Below are positions 53,347 through 62,533 of a stretch of 64,000 bases of DNA, piece by piece (position 1 is the first letter of the stretch; every line of letters starts with the position of its first letter). Under the pieces are notes generated by a model that made no database searches, had not been told where the DNA came from, and saw only the letters and a list, made by a program, of their open reading frames with translations. The position numbers were made by a program, and so were the translations under genes. The stretch comes from Pirellulales bacterium (GTDB lineage: Bacteria > Planctomycetota > Planctomycetia > Pirellulales > JACPPG01): the NCBI GenBank assembly GCA_036499395.1, contig DASYDW010000095.1:62001-126000 (forward strand), written 5' to 3'.

Positions 53347-54423
53347 CTAGCGAGACACATCCTCGATCGCTTCGTCGCCGGCCATTGAAATCGTCTTGAT
53401 CTCTTTGGCGTTCAGATCGACTTGGGCCAGGTCGACGACGCGAATGCGGCTGTTGGCGAACGTGCGGAAGTAAAACCTTCGATTCGCCAGGTCCGAGGCG
53501 CTGGTCCACAGCGTGTACTCGGCATGCTCGTGCCCGTCAGTAACATCGCGGACCGCCCCCTTGGGGATATCGAACTGGTTTAAGATGTGGAAAGCTTGCA
53601 GTGTCCCTTCGCGCGACGTTTTGACGGGCACGGCCGACTGCGAGAACGCAACGGCACGGACAAAGCGTGACGGCGGCGTAAAATCTCCGGGCAAACCCAG
53701 CAGCCCGTTCCCTTGGCCGAAACCGCTGACTTTGATTCCTTCCATTTCGACAGGGGGAACGTTGGTGACCGTCAGGTTGGCATAGTTACGCAGATTTGTG
53801 ATATGCCAGTCGAAGGTCGGGGAATTGCTGAACACACCCAAAGGGTTGTCATAGACCTTCAGTTCACCACCGACATATTCGATCACCGAGCAATGGCCCG
53901 CCGCGTCGTGTAGGACGTAATGGCACGGGGGCACAAATCCAAAGTTCTTTTGGACGACTTCCCCGACCCGCACCTGCTGGGCAGCGGCGACGGCTTCCTC
54001 GACATTGGCCGTGGTGCCCAGGAGGAACGCTCCCAGTTCCCACGGCGCCAGGGTCCGCTCGTCGTCGGCCGGGCGGACTTCCTGGTATTTCGCGTAACCG
54101 GGGAAATAAAAGATGCCGACACCGAGTCCCTTTTCATTGACGCCATCGACTAGCACCGATAGCCCAAACGCGTTGGCGCCGACCGCGCCATATTTGGTCG
54201 TCCAATTCAGACCCGGCTGACCGTCGGGCGTGCTACCGACGAACGCTCTGCCACGCGGGATTACGATCACGCTCGAATCCAGATCGATACCGAACTCGAG
54301 CGTCCGCGCGGAAATGATCGAACCGTCTTCCGGCTTGATGCGGATCCCGGTGCAAGCGCTGGCCGGCGACAATTGGCCGAGCAGAATCGCCAGAACGACC
54401 ATCCACGATGCGACTGTCTTCAT
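53347..54423 (-). CDS. Exported choloylglycine hydrolase-family protein
   Basis: A 358-residue protein with a signal peptide (1-23, ending PASA|C). The mature protein would start CTGIRIKPEDGSIISARTLEF, placing the nucleophile cysteine at the N-terminus, as in the Ntn-hydrolase family that includes bile-salt hydrolase and penicillin V acylase. Other family motifs are NEKGLGVGIFYFPGYA, FSNSPTFDWHITNLRNY and the late FRTFANSRIRVVDL. So cleavage of the signal itself may expose the nucleophile. The true substrate is not known; linear amides are expected. The start at 54423 begins the signal peptide. Confidence 0.9.
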   Translation of the reverse strand: MKTVASWMVVLAILLGQLSPASACTGIRIKPEDGSIISARTLEFGIDLDSSVIVIPRGRAFVGSTPDGQPGLNWTTKYGAVGANAFGLSVLVDGVNEKGLGVGIFYFPGYAKYQEVRPADDERTLAPWELGAFLLGTTANVEEAVAAAQQVRVGEVVQKNFGFVPPCHYVLHDAAGHCSVIEYVGGELKVYDNPLGVFSNSPTFDWHITNLRNYANLTVTNVPPVEMEGIKVSGFGQGNGLLGLPGDFTPPSRFVRAVAFSQSAVPVKTSREGTLQAFHILNQFDIPKGAVRDVTDGHEHAEYTLWTSASDLANRRFYFRTFANSRIRVVDLAQVDLNAKEIKTISMAGDEAIEDVSR

Positions 54424-55117
54424 GGAAAGGATCCTGTAATAGGGCATCATTCACGCGGGATCGAAGGATTTCTGAAGCACGCCCGACCTGCCGGAGCTGG
54501 CAGCCAGACCGTGTATGTATATAGGTTTTTCTTCGCGGTCCCGTAGAAAAGGGGAATGGCGGGCTCGTGTACCCACGGTTGGCCGCGCGAAGCCTGGCGG
54601 CCACGGAACGCGTGAAGCGGCACCAACCGACGCGGTTGTAGGAAGCCGGCCGTGGTTTACGTCAACTGCGCCGCGCGAATTGCATGAATTCCGCACGATT
54701 GATTCTCACCGCCGGACGGTCCGCTTGCCGAATGGAACTTGATAGAGAAGTCCGGTGACGGCAAAAACGTGCCAAGCCCGACCATGACACCGGACTGCTC
54801 GTTCTCGCTACTCCCTACCATCGTTGAAACGCGTGCGGCATGCGACTCGCTGATCCTTCCCGACTGACGCTATTCCCGCCTGCCCGGTGGGAAGGACGTG
54901 TGGCCGTTGTGGCGATCGAGTCGTTGATCGATGTGTCGGGAAATCACGCGGCCGACGAGGATTTCGACTCGCTCGAGCAAGATCTGCGGGCGATCGTGGT
55001 GCGGCGTTCCGGCAAGCTGCCGGCCGTGCATCAATTCTGAAGATCGCTCCGGCAACGCGTCGGCGCAGGGCTGGCCGATGTTTCCACTGACGTAGCGGTG
55101 GCAAACTCTGCCGCTTG
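54424..55117. other. Long intergenic region with a possible small gene
   Basis: About 690 bases between two minus-strand genes. Only the low-confidence frame at 54840-55040 stands out. A short inverted repeat CGGAC/GTCCG around one base lies near 54713-54723. No clear promoter or terminator. Confidence 0.35.
54840..55040 (+). CDS. Possible small hypothetical protein
   Basis: A 66-residue frame. The second part (RVAVVAIESLIDVSGNHAADEDFDSLEQDLRAIVV) looks protein-like, with third-codon positions strongly G or C as in the real genes here, while the frames in other registers and on the minus strand are arginine-rich shadows. There is no convincing ribosome site and no known family. It is either a short real gene or the remnant of one. 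Confidence 0.3.
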   Translation: MRLADPSRLTLFPPARWEGRVAVVAIESLIDVSGNHAADEDFDSLEQDLRAIVVRRSGKLPAVHQF

Positions 55118-56926
55118 TTACAGGGCCGAAGCGCCGTCATTGCCGGCCGGCGGTGGTGATGGCGATGGACCCATACTTGGAATCGGTGGCGGAAGCGTCC
55201 ACGCCTCGATCGGTCTTCCCACGCGCACGTCGAAATTGCGGATGTTCGCCTGCATCATGGCGAATCCCAGGATGAGATAACCGCCGACTCCGATGAAAAG
55301 TGCCAGGGCGATATTCATCGCCTCGGACCCAAGATAGTGCCGCTCCATAAATGCCAGCCACAAGATGGACGGGCAACCGAGCAAGAATGGGATGCAGGCC
55401 GAGAACCCCAGCAACGCTTCGTCGCCCCGCCCCACGATGTAAACCGGCATGCAGCAGAGCAGATAGCCGCCGCCGAGAAACACGCCCAGCGCTACCGTCC
55501 CTCCCATGGCGCGAATCGACGTCGTACACCAGGAGGAAAACCAAACGCCGAGCGCCGCCAAGGCCCAGGCGATTACGAAAAACGGCGCCAGTAGGAACGG
55601 TAACGCGCCGAGATAACTGGGCGTGAGGATTACGACCAACAGCCACCAGATACCGATCGGCAGTACAAACCAGCGAGCGGCATAAATACTGCCTGCCGTT
55701 TTGGCCCAAATAATTTCGCTGGGAGTTAGTGTCGTGCTGACGAGTGTGAGCCAGCTATCCCGTTCTTTCTCAGACGTGATCGAACCGGCGGCACGCGTCG
55801 CTACGACCAACAGGGCAGCACACTCCAAGAGAGTGACCATTCCGATCGACGTCCCGACTAATTGGCTCGGAATTCCGTTGCGTAGCTGCCGGGTCGTGAT
55901 TTCGTCCCAGAAAATCAGGAACGCGGGCACAGTCGCCCCCGCGAACAACAGTAAGACGGCAACCCGACCGAGCATTCCCAGGTGCAGCGCGGCGCTGCCG
56001 GCGAACAATTCCTTCCACAGCATGGGCCACTGGCCCAGTCGCGGGCGCCAGCGTGGAAAAGTACCGCGCACCCGCTTTCCTTCGCTCACGCCCATCGATT
56101 TGCGGTACACGCGCCGCACGGAAAGCGTTGCCCAAGCGAGCGACAACACGGTAAAGAGTGGATAGACCACGAGCAGCGGGCCGACGATCGCACGATATGT
56201 CTGACCGCTATTGCTGGTGAACATCAAGAGCGACCCGATCACGTAGAACGGGTTCACTAGCGTCACGGCGCCGATGCCGGCCAACGTCTTTGAGGCCCAG
56301 GGCCACATTAACGGCGTGTTGCTCAATACCCACGCCAGCGGCGGCAATGCCAGGAATACCAAAAGATACAGGTAAGTGCGGATCACGGCGTCGCGGCTGC
56401 GCTTCGACCATACGCTGGTCGCGATCGACAGCGCCGATATCGCCACGAGCGTAGCGACCGTGACGAGAAAGACCATGAACAGCAGCATCGGTTCGACGCC
56501 GCCGAGCATCAGTACTATGGCCAGGATGGGGAGCCCCACGAGGAGCGTTATCGTGACGTGCAGCGTTCGGCCCAGGAACTTCGAGAAGATAATCTCGCTG
56601 CCTGAAAGGGTGCTGGCGAACAGGTATTCGATCGTGCGCCGCTCGCGTTCCTGAGCGATCGAACCGGCGATCATGGCCGGAGTCAGAAATAGGACCGCGA
56701 TCAGTTGTGCGAAGGCGAACGTGATGAAAAACGTCCGCGAAAAATCGGCGACCGCGCGAATGCTTACCGTGGCCTGCGGTGTCGAACGCCGTTGCAGCGG
56801 AGAATCAGCATAGTTGATCCATAACAGCCCGAGCAGCACCGCCGCATAAACGATACGGATAATGAAATACCGAGCGCGCCGCGCACCGGTGACCATCTCT
56901 AATGAAACGATGGGGCCGAAAAACAT
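55118..56926 (-). CDS. ABC-2 type transporter permease, two-lobed
   Basis: A 602-residue membrane protein. The family strings SIAQERERRTIEYLFASTLSGSEIIFSKFLGRTL (about residues 89-123) and SITSEKERDSWLTLVSTTLTPSEIIWAKTAGSIY occur once in each half, so it is an internally duplicated ABC-2/GldF-NosY type permease. About twelve helices are visible. The C-terminus is Pro-rich. It lacks an ATPase partner on either side, so the ABC protein must be elsewhere. Planctomycete permeases of this kind are linked to export or gliding functions in annotation only. The start ATG at 56926 is well supported. Confidence 0.88.
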   Translation of the reverse strand: MFFGPIVSLEMVTGARRARYFIIRIVYAAVLLGLLWINYADSPLQRRSTPQATVSIRAVADFSRTFFITFAFAQLIAVLFLTPAMIAGSIAQERERRTIEYLFASTLSGSEIIFSKFLGRTLHVTITLLVGLPILAIVLMLGGVEPMLLFMVFLVTVATLVAISALSIATSVWSKRSRDAVIRTYLYLLVFLALPPLAWVLSNTPLMWPWASKTLAGIGAVTLVNPFYVIGSLLMFTSNSGQTYRAIVGPLLVVYPLFTVLSLAWATLSVRRVYRKSMGVSEGKRVRGTFPRWRPRLGQWPMLWKELFAGSAALHLGMLGRVAVLLLFAGATVPAFLIFWDEITTRQLRNGIPSQLVGTSIGMVTLLECAALLVVATRAAGSITSEKERDSWLTLVSTTLTPSEIIWAKTAGSIYAARWFVLPIGIWWLLVVILTPSYLGALPFLLAPFFVIAWALAALGVWFSSWCTTSIRAMGGTVALGVFLGGGYLLCCMPVYIVGRGDEALLGFSACIPFLLGCPSILWLAFMERHYLGSEAMNIALALFIGVGGYLILGFAMMQANIRNFDVRVGRPIEAWTLPPPIPSMGPSPSPPPAGNDGASAL

Positions 56927-57177
56927 CGTTTGGTCGGTTACTGCCTCGTGGATTCGCGGGAAGCGTCTCTGATTCCGGGCGAGCGTTCGGCAGTCGCGGT
57001 GAAAATGCCGCCGATCGCATGCGACAAGCAGTCGTCAGCTTACACCCCAGCAAACGGCGAAGAAAGTACGCTCAGGGATAGACAGTGTAAAACGTCCGCG
57101 CGTCTTTAAATGTGCCAGACGCACTTCGGACGCAAAACATGAACGCACTAAGAACGGCGGCGCACGATCGGCTGCCT

Positions 57178-57204
57178 GTGCCTGGGGGAATCGAACCCGG
57201 GCAC
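57178..57204. terminator. Hairpin 3 bases after the 57207 gene, T-arm-like loop
   Basis: The stem GTGCCTGGG (57178-57186)/CCCGGGCAC (57196-57204) has one mismatch and a 9-base loop. Read on the minus strand, the loop is TTCGATTCC inside GGG...CCC, which resembles a tRNA T-arm. It lies just after the stop of the minus-strand beta-barrel gene and may end its transcript, but there is no T-tract. Confidence 0.4.
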
Positions 57205-57206
57205 GC

Positions 57207-58358
57207 CTAGTAAACGGCTTCGCCGCGCAACATCACGGTTGGCGTGGGGGCGTACGAGGGCGTTCCGCTCTGATAAGAGATCAAGCGATCGAAGACATAG
57301 CCGGCTTCGAAGCGGTGATAGACGCCGGAGACCGTTTTGCGTTCCAGCCCCAGGATAAATCTCAGGTCGCGATAGGTCGCGATGTCGTTGGCGCCCCACG
57401 CCCGCTCGATGGCGTAGCTATTGCCGCCGAATTCGCCGGCAGTGTAGGCCCACCAATCGGCGTTGACGCTATCGGTCAGCCGACGGGCGAGTTTCGGCTT
57501 CGGGAAAATGATCTCGTGGCGCCAATCCGGAGTCGGTGTCCAAATTAAACCGCCGATCGGCAACACCGGCACGTCGGTGCGTCCGGTAGCCATCGCACCC
57601 CCCGCGATTTGCAGCGTGGGCGAGTACGTATAAAGCGCCGCCGCGCGGCCTACCCAGCGATATGCCTGATGCGACATGTTCTGGAAATCGCTGAGGATCG
57701 TCGGCGCGAACGCCAGATCGACTCCCCATTGCGGCGTGGGCTGCCGTAGGATTCGAAACTCCAGCGACACGTCGTACAACTGCGGCGGCAGATCGGTCTG
57801 AACCGGACCTTGCAGAATGTTGGCCTGAAAATAGGGCGTGATAAAAATCGGCTTGTCGCGCGTGAAGAGTGGTAGCGCGAAGACGGTCTGCAGCAGGATG
57901 CTCTGTATGCCCATCCCTGTTTCGCGTGACCCTTGCAGCAGGAAGGTCTTGCGAAAGGTGGTGAATTGCAGCACGCCGTTCTTGAAGCCCGGCGGCAACG
58001 CGGGGGCGTCTTCCTTCAAAATCTGCTCGTCGAGCGGGTCGTAAGCCCGGCCCGGATCGCGCGGACTGCTAAAGAAGCTCGAGTCGTCGGCGCTAGGAGG
58101 TAACAGCGCCACGCTTTCGGGTTGCCGCGTCGAGAGTACCGAACCGGGCGGAATCACCGGCGGCAAACGATTGAAGGGAGACTGTTCTTCCGACGGCGGC
58201 AAACGCGTGATGCTTTCCAGCACGTCATCGCCAGAAACTAGCGGCGGAAGCACGCTGTCAGCACAGGCTCCCGCCGCGAGCGCGACGCAGATCAACAACG
58301 GCGCGCAGCACGATCGCCAGCGCTGCAGGCGATTCGCGCATCGCAGAGAGCCTGCCAT
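57207..58358 (-). CDS. Outer-membrane beta-barrel-like protein, paralogue 2
   Basis: A 383-residue exported protein with a signal peptide (about 14-33, CCAPLLICVALAAGACA). A proline-rich linker precedes a domain of alternating strands, ending in a C-terminal aromatic/strand (VMLRGEAVY). It is a clear paralogue of the protein at 58626: GGLIWTPTPDWRHEIIFPKPKLARRL matches GGVIWTPDPDSRFELLFPRPKLSHRI, and FEAGYVFDRLISYQSGTPSY matches FEVGYVFNRRLMYQSGITPT. It resembles the DUF6268-type outer-membrane barrel family, by memory. Porin or surface function is inferred. Confidence 0.7.
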   Translation of the reverse strand: MAGSLRCANRLQRWRSCCAPLLICVALAAGACADSVLPPLVSGDDVLESITRLPPSEEQSPFNRLPPVIPPGSVLSTRQPESVALLPPSADDSSFFSSPRDPGRAYDPLDEQILKEDAPALPPGFKNGVLQFTTFRKTFLLQGSRETGMGIQSILLQTVFALPLFTRDKPIFITPYFQANILQGPVQTDLPPQLYDVSLEFRILRQPTPQWGVDLAFAPTILSDFQNMSHQAYRWVGRAAALYTYSPTLQIAGGAMATGRTDVPVLPIGGLIWTPTPDWRHEIIFPKPKLARRLTDSVNADWWAYTAGEFGGNSYAIERAWGANDIATYRDLRFILGLERKTVSGVYHRFEAGYVFDRLISYQSGTPSYAPTPTVMLRGEAVY

Positions 58359-58625
58359 CGTTGATGATTCCGCGATATCGATCCGTGTAACCGTATTGAG
58401 TGCTTATCGGTCCCAGCGGCCTGGCGCCGGCACCAAATGGTTGAAGTTGAAATTCCCGCCATCGCCTGAACCGCCTGTTTTCACAGCTTGTCGCTGGCCT
58501 ATCCGTGATTGCGGTATGCCAGCAGCGCAAGCTCAGCTTAGTGAAGATGCAAACCGCGAATGCCCCTGGTTGACGTTCTGAATGCCCTGCCTCGACGAAA
58601 CGTGCGCAGCCGTTGGCCGCGCCGA

Positions 58626-59789
58626 CTAGAAGCTGAACCCGCCACGGACCATCACAGTGCCGTGCGGGTAAGTGGTGGGTGTAATACCGCTTTGATACAT
58701 CAAGCGGCGGTTGAAGACGTAACCGACTTCGAAGTTCATCCGCCGTGCCGCGGCGCCGATCAGTTCAGTTCCAATGCTCAATCGCAAATCGTTGTAGTCG
58801 ACCAGATCGCCGCTGAAGCCGGGTTGATTGCGGCGAATTGTCCACGTGTTTCCGCCGTATTCCCCTTCGACGTAGCCCCACAGGTTCCCATTACGGATCG
58901 TCGCGATGCGATGCGATAGCTTCGGCCGCGGGAAGAGCAACTCGAACCGCGAATCCGGGTCGGGAGTCCAGATGACGCCACCGGCCGGCAGGATGCGCAC
59001 CGAAAGACGATCGAGATACACCACGCCCGCCACGAAGGTCACCTGCGGGTTCACCGCGTACAGACCCAAGGCACGAAACGGAGTGCGCAAGCTCTGGTAG
59101 CTGACGAAATTGAAGTCCGTGTACATGCCCACGCGGACGGCCAGGTCGGCGCTGAGCCGTGGGGTAACCTGCGGCTTCCACGTCGTATCCAAGTAGGCGT
59201 CGTACGTCTCGGGGGGCATTTCTGGGCCTGGGTTAACCCCGAAGCCGCTGGTATCCGGACCGTTCCAAAAGTGCGCGGCGAATCCAGGCGTCACCAGGAA
59301 CGGAGCCTTGAAAAAGATCGGGATCGCAAACGTGGCGCTCGCCTCGACATCGGTGATCCCTAGGTTCGTTCCCTGGTTATTTCCCGCGAGCCATGTGGAA
59401 TCGAAATCAACTTGTTGAAAAAATCGCGTCGCATTGCCGATAAAGGTGGTCGGCTGGCCGGGGGCGGCGGCAGGATCCGCCAAGGTCGGCGCGGAGGTGG
59501 CGTAAGGGTCGAAGGCGGGCGGACCGCCTACGCTGGGCGGCGGAGGCGCATAGGTCGGCGCCGTAACCGGTGGCGGCGCGGTGTACGGGCTCCCTTCGGG
59601 CACTGCCGAAGGAAACTGTACTCGCTGGCCACTGCTCACGTTCGCGGCAAGCAGGACTAGGGCGGCCACCAGGCCGCCAGCAACGTACGCGTATCTCAGA
59701 AGAACTTCCTCGCGCGCGATTCTCGAACGAGACGTTGGGACTTGGGGAAGAGAGCCGCGTTGAATACCAAGGACCGATTTCTCGGTCAA
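58626..59789 (-). CDS. Outer-membrane beta-barrel-like protein, paralogue 1
   Basis: A 387-residue exported protein. A hydrophobic stretch (VAGGLVAALVLLAANVSS) at about 36-53 acts as the signal, then a proline-rich region (TAPPPVTAPTYAPPPPS) and the same barrel-like domain as the gene at 57207. The start is a TTG at 59789 with GGGAG 6-7 bases upstream; no ATG is available before the signal region. The two copies lie head to tail, 267 bases apart, so a tandem duplication is likely. Confidence 0.7.
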   Translation of the reverse strand: MTEKSVLGIQRGSLPQVPTSRSRIAREEVLLRYAYVAGGLVAALVLLAANVSSGQRVQFPSAVPEGSPYTAPPPVTAPTYAPPPPSVGGPPAFDPYATSAPTLADPAAAPGQPTTFIGNATRFFQQVDFDSTWLAGNNQGTNLGITDVEASATFAIPIFFKAPFLVTPGFAAHFWNGPDTSGFGVNPGPEMPPETYDAYLDTTWKPQVTPRLSADLAVRVGMYTDFNFVSYQSLRTPFRALGLYAVNPQVTFVAGVVYLDRLSVRILPAGGVIWTPDPDSRFELLFPRPKLSHRIATIRNGNLWGYVEGEYGGNTWTIRRNQPGFSGDLVDYNDLRLSIGTELIGAAARRMNFEVGYVFNRRLMYQSGITPTTYPHGTVMVRGGFSF

Positions 59790-60160
59790 GGTCGACTCCC
59801 CTGCGCCGCAAGTAATGCCCGCCAGGCATTGCCAGGAAGTCCAGCGTCGCAGCCGACTTGCTGCGACATGCCATCATCAACTGCTGGCACGACGGTTGTT
59901 TGATCGGCGTCGGATAATGTGCGGGACAGCCCTTTGGCAAACTGGGGCAGTTGCTGTCCGCTATCTTTGCTGCGACCCCGGAGCGGTACCGTGGGATCCC
60001 GGCCTCGAAGAGGCCAGCTATAGCAGACGAGGCGGGATTCTCGACTTTGCAGTTCACTGGCCGTCATCTCAGGTTTACGCCGAGCGAAAGCTGGTAAGAA
60101 TAGAGCCAGCGACTTTCGTCCGCGGGCAAATGAATGACGCAGCAATCTGGAGAATTCGCC
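59790..60160. other. Intergenic region carrying dispersed repeat family II, copy B
   Basis: No gene in 371 bases between divergent genes. Positions 59970-60045 align with 34295-34371 read on the other strand. The core hairpin GGCCTC-GAA-GAGGCC is at 60001-60015. The promoter of the BshB1-like gene should lie between the repeat and 60161. Confidence 0.6.
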
Positions 60161-60850
60161 GTGCTTGATATTCTGGTCGTGGCTCCCCATCCGGATGACG
60201 CCGAACTGGGCATGGGGGGGACCATCCTCCGCGCGAAGGACGAGGGGCTGCGGGTCGGCATTCTCGACCTGACCAGTGGCGAGCCGACGCCGCACGGTAC
60301 TCTCGAGATTCGTGCCCGCGAGACGGCCGCCGCGACCGAGATCCTGCAAGTCGATTGGCGCGAAAATCTGGGACTCGTGAATCGCAAGCTCGAACCAACA
60401 CTCGAAGCCCGCGCACTTTTGGCAGGCGTGTTCCGCCGCGTGCGGCCGCGGCTGATCTTTGCTCCCTACTGGGTTGACTCGCACCCCGACCACGTCGCCG
60501 CCACGGAACTGGTTGAAGCAGCCCGCTTCTGGTCAAAGCTGACCAAAAGCGATTTGCCCGGCGAGCCGTTTTTCCCCTCGCGTATTCTGTATTACTACTG
60601 CGTGCATTTACGCCTGGTGACGCCGCCTGCGTTCGTGATCGACATTACTGCCTACTGGCAGCGCAAGCGGGCCTCGATCGAGTGCTACCACAGCCAGTTC
60701 ATCGCGGGCCGCGAAAGCCAATCCCCCTCGTTCATCGATCGCTGGCGCGACCAGGCCTCGTTCTGGGGCTGGTCAATCGGCGTGGAGTACGGCGAGCCGT
60801 TTGCCAGCCGCGAGCCGGTGGGGCTCGCCAGCCTGCGAGATTTGCTCTAA
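60161..60850 (+). CDS. bshB1: BshB1-like N-acetylglucosaminyl-malate deacetylase
   Basis: A 229-residue zinc deacetylase of the LmbE/PIG-L family, closest to bacillithiol-biosynthesis BshB1. It begins VLDILVVAPHPDDAELGMGGTILRAKDEG, with HPDDAE and the later VDSHPDHVAA as metal sites, and ends GEPFASREPVGLASLRDL, typical of BshB1. The start is a GTG at 60161 with GGAG 10 bases upstream; the earlier ATG at 60134 gives a 9-residue extension. It is a single gene with no bshA or bshC nearby, and a paralogue sits at 50371. Confidence 0.88.
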   Translation: MLDILVVAPHPDDAELGMGGTILRAKDEGLRVGILDLTSGEPTPHGTLEIRARETAAATEILQVDWRENLGLVNRKLEPTLEARALLAGVFRRVRPRLIFAPYWVDSHPDHVAATELVEAARFWSKLTKSDLPGEPFFPSRILYYYCVHLRLVTPPAFVIDITAYWQRKRASIECYHSQFIAGRESQSPSFIDRWRDQASFWGWSIGVEYGEPFASREPVGLASLRDLL

Positions 60851-61200
60851 CGACCTTGCGCCCAATCCGTACGCGGCACTTCTGCGCGCCCGTAATGTCA
60901 TTGCCAGCTTATAGGCGGTTGCCGCGCGGCGCATAGGGAACGGATTGCCGCCAGTCGCGCGGAGAGGCAAATCTCGGCGGTGGCGCTTTCTAACAGCGCT
61001 CGATAAAACGGCTCGCTAAAGCTGGAGAAGCGTTGCCGATTATGTCGATATCGTGAGCCGTGCCACCCAAAGGTGCGGCGCGTTGGCGCATCGCATTCAG
61101 CGGTCGATATAGCACCAAAGAGACAGCGTGCGTCTACGTGGCCCCCTGCGGCAATGCCCAGGACGGCCTTCCGGATCGGAACCGAAGGAGGAGGTTCGTC
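60851..61200. other. Intergenic region, nothing recognised
   Basis: The 350 bases between two plus-strand genes contain no convincing gene. A hairpin of the type GCGCT-TTCTAAC-AGCGC lies at 60982-60998. A strong ribosome site (AAGGAGGAGG) precedes the gene at 61201. Confidence 0.35.
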
Positions 61201-61449
61201 GTGGCCCAGGACATCAACGTTCTTGCCCTAGTGAAAGGGGCCGAGCGGTACGTGTTTTTGTACAACGACGCGAGCCGTGCGGCGACGTTGCGAGTTTTGG
61301 GCCGTTACGCCTCGAACCCGGACCTGAGTTTCTCCTGGTACGACGCCGCGGTGTTGAGCCAGAAGATTCGCCAGGAGAGCCAGCAGGTTCCCGCGACGCG
61401 TCCCCGCTTCAACATGCCGCAACCGGCCGACGGCGAGGAAACGACGTAA
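61201..61449 (+). CDS. Small hypothetical protein
   Basis: An 82-residue soluble protein starting with a GTG at 61201 after a strong AAGGAGGAGG site. It reads [53 protein letters not shown], with a disordered tail. It has no membrane helix and no motif I can assign. The pattern RYVFLYND is familiar from planctomycete proteins of unknown function. It lies 40 bases before xerC, so it is probably cotranscribed. Confidence 0.7.
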   Translation: MAQDINVLALVKGAERYVFLYNDASRAATLRVLGRYASNPDLSFSWYDAAVLSQKIRQESQQVPATRPRFNMPQPADGEETT

Positions 61450-61489
61450 CGTTTCCGGTGTTGTATTGCGTCTGGCCTGCGAGACCGCT

Positions 61490-62416
61490 GTGGCTACTGT
61501 CTCGGAAAACTCTCTGTCGGCCTCGGTGGGCCGCTTCCTGCAATACCTGCGGGTTGAGCGCAACGCCTCACCGTTGACGATCAAGAGCTACCGCGAAGAT
61601 CTCGACGCGCTGGTCGAATTTCTTTCCGAGCGTCATCGAGGTCGCTGTCCTGACGCGGCCGATCTGACCACGCTCGATTTGCGCGGCTACGCCTCGGCCA
61701 TGCACACGGCCGGCTACGCCAAGACGACGATCGCCCGGCGGCTGGCCTCACTGCGCAGCTTCTTTCGCTTCGGACAGCGCGAAGGATGGACCAGCACCAA
61801 CCCAGCCAAACCGCTGCGGAATCCGCGGCGCGGGCGGTCGCTGCCGCATTTTCTGTCCACGGGCGAGCTGGACCGATTGCTCAGCGCTCCGCCGAGCGGT
61901 GATCCTTTGGGGCTGCGCGATCGAGCGATTCTCGAAACACTCTATTCGGCCGGCCTGCGCGTTAGCGAGCTGGTCGGACTGAACGACGGCGACACGGATC
62001 TGCCTGGCGGCGTGCTGCGTGTGCGCGGCAAGGGTCGCAAGGAACGCCTGGCACCGCTCGGCTCCTATGCTCAGAAGGCGGTGCAAAAGTGGCTGAAGGT
62101 CCGTCGCGTGGCGGGACGCGTGGCCGAAACTAGCCTCGCCCCGGTGTTCGTCAATCGCTTTGGCAAGCGGTTAACCACGCGCAGTGTTGGCCGGCTGTTG
62201 GAGAAGTATCTGAAAGTCACGGGGCTCGACGGCCGGACAACGCCGCACACGCTGCGGCATAGCTTCGCCACGCATCTGGTCGACGCCGGCGCCGACATTC
62301 GTAGCGTGCAAGAGCTGCTCGGACACAAGAGCCTGGTGACGACGCAAATCTACACGCACGTCAGCACCGCCGCCTTACGCCAAGCGTATGAAAAGGCGCA
62401 TCCCCGCGCGAAATAG
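61490..62416 (+). CDS. xerC: Tyrosine recombinase XerC
   Basis: A 308-residue site-specific recombinase of the XerC/XerD type, which resolves chromosome dimers. An N-terminal SAM-like domain (about 1-100, [23 protein letters not shown]) precedes the catalytic domain, which shows all six key residues: R in [12 protein letters not shown] in [12 protein letters not shown] and R in [14 protein letters not shown] in [15 protein letters not shown] (also H/W position), and the Tyr nucleophile there. The start is uncertain; GTG at 61490 is used, TTG at 61466 is the alternative. It is not associated with mobile-element genes here. Confidence 0.92.
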   Translation: MATVSENSLSASVGRFLQYLRVERNASPLTIKSYREDLDALVEFLSERHRGRCPDAADLTTLDLRGYASAMHTAGYAKTTIARRLASLRSFFRFGQREGWTSTNPAKPLRNPRRGRSLPHFLSTGELDRLLSAPPSGDPLGLRDRAILETLYSAGLRVSELVGLNDGDTDLPGGVLRVRGKGRKERLAPLGSYAQKAVQKWLKVRRVAGRVAETSLAPVFVNRFGKRLTTRSVGRLLEKYLKVTGLDGRTTPHTLRHSFATHLVDAGADIRSVQELLGHKSLVTTQIYTHVSTAALRQAYEKAHPRAK

Positions 62417-62533
62417 GGGCGAGGAAACCTTTTCGCCCGCGGCGGCAGGTTTCGCCATCGCAACCTTCGCGCGATATGCTTGCGGGTAGTGAAGCCTTGC
62501 AGCTTTCTTTTGCGTCCCGCGGGAATCGACCGA

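Noticed and set aside
61490-62416. Tyrosine recombinase as an integrase of a mobile element
   Set aside because: The sequence has all XerC features, no attachment sites, no phage or plasmid genes nearby; it fits the chromosomal dimer-resolution enzyme.
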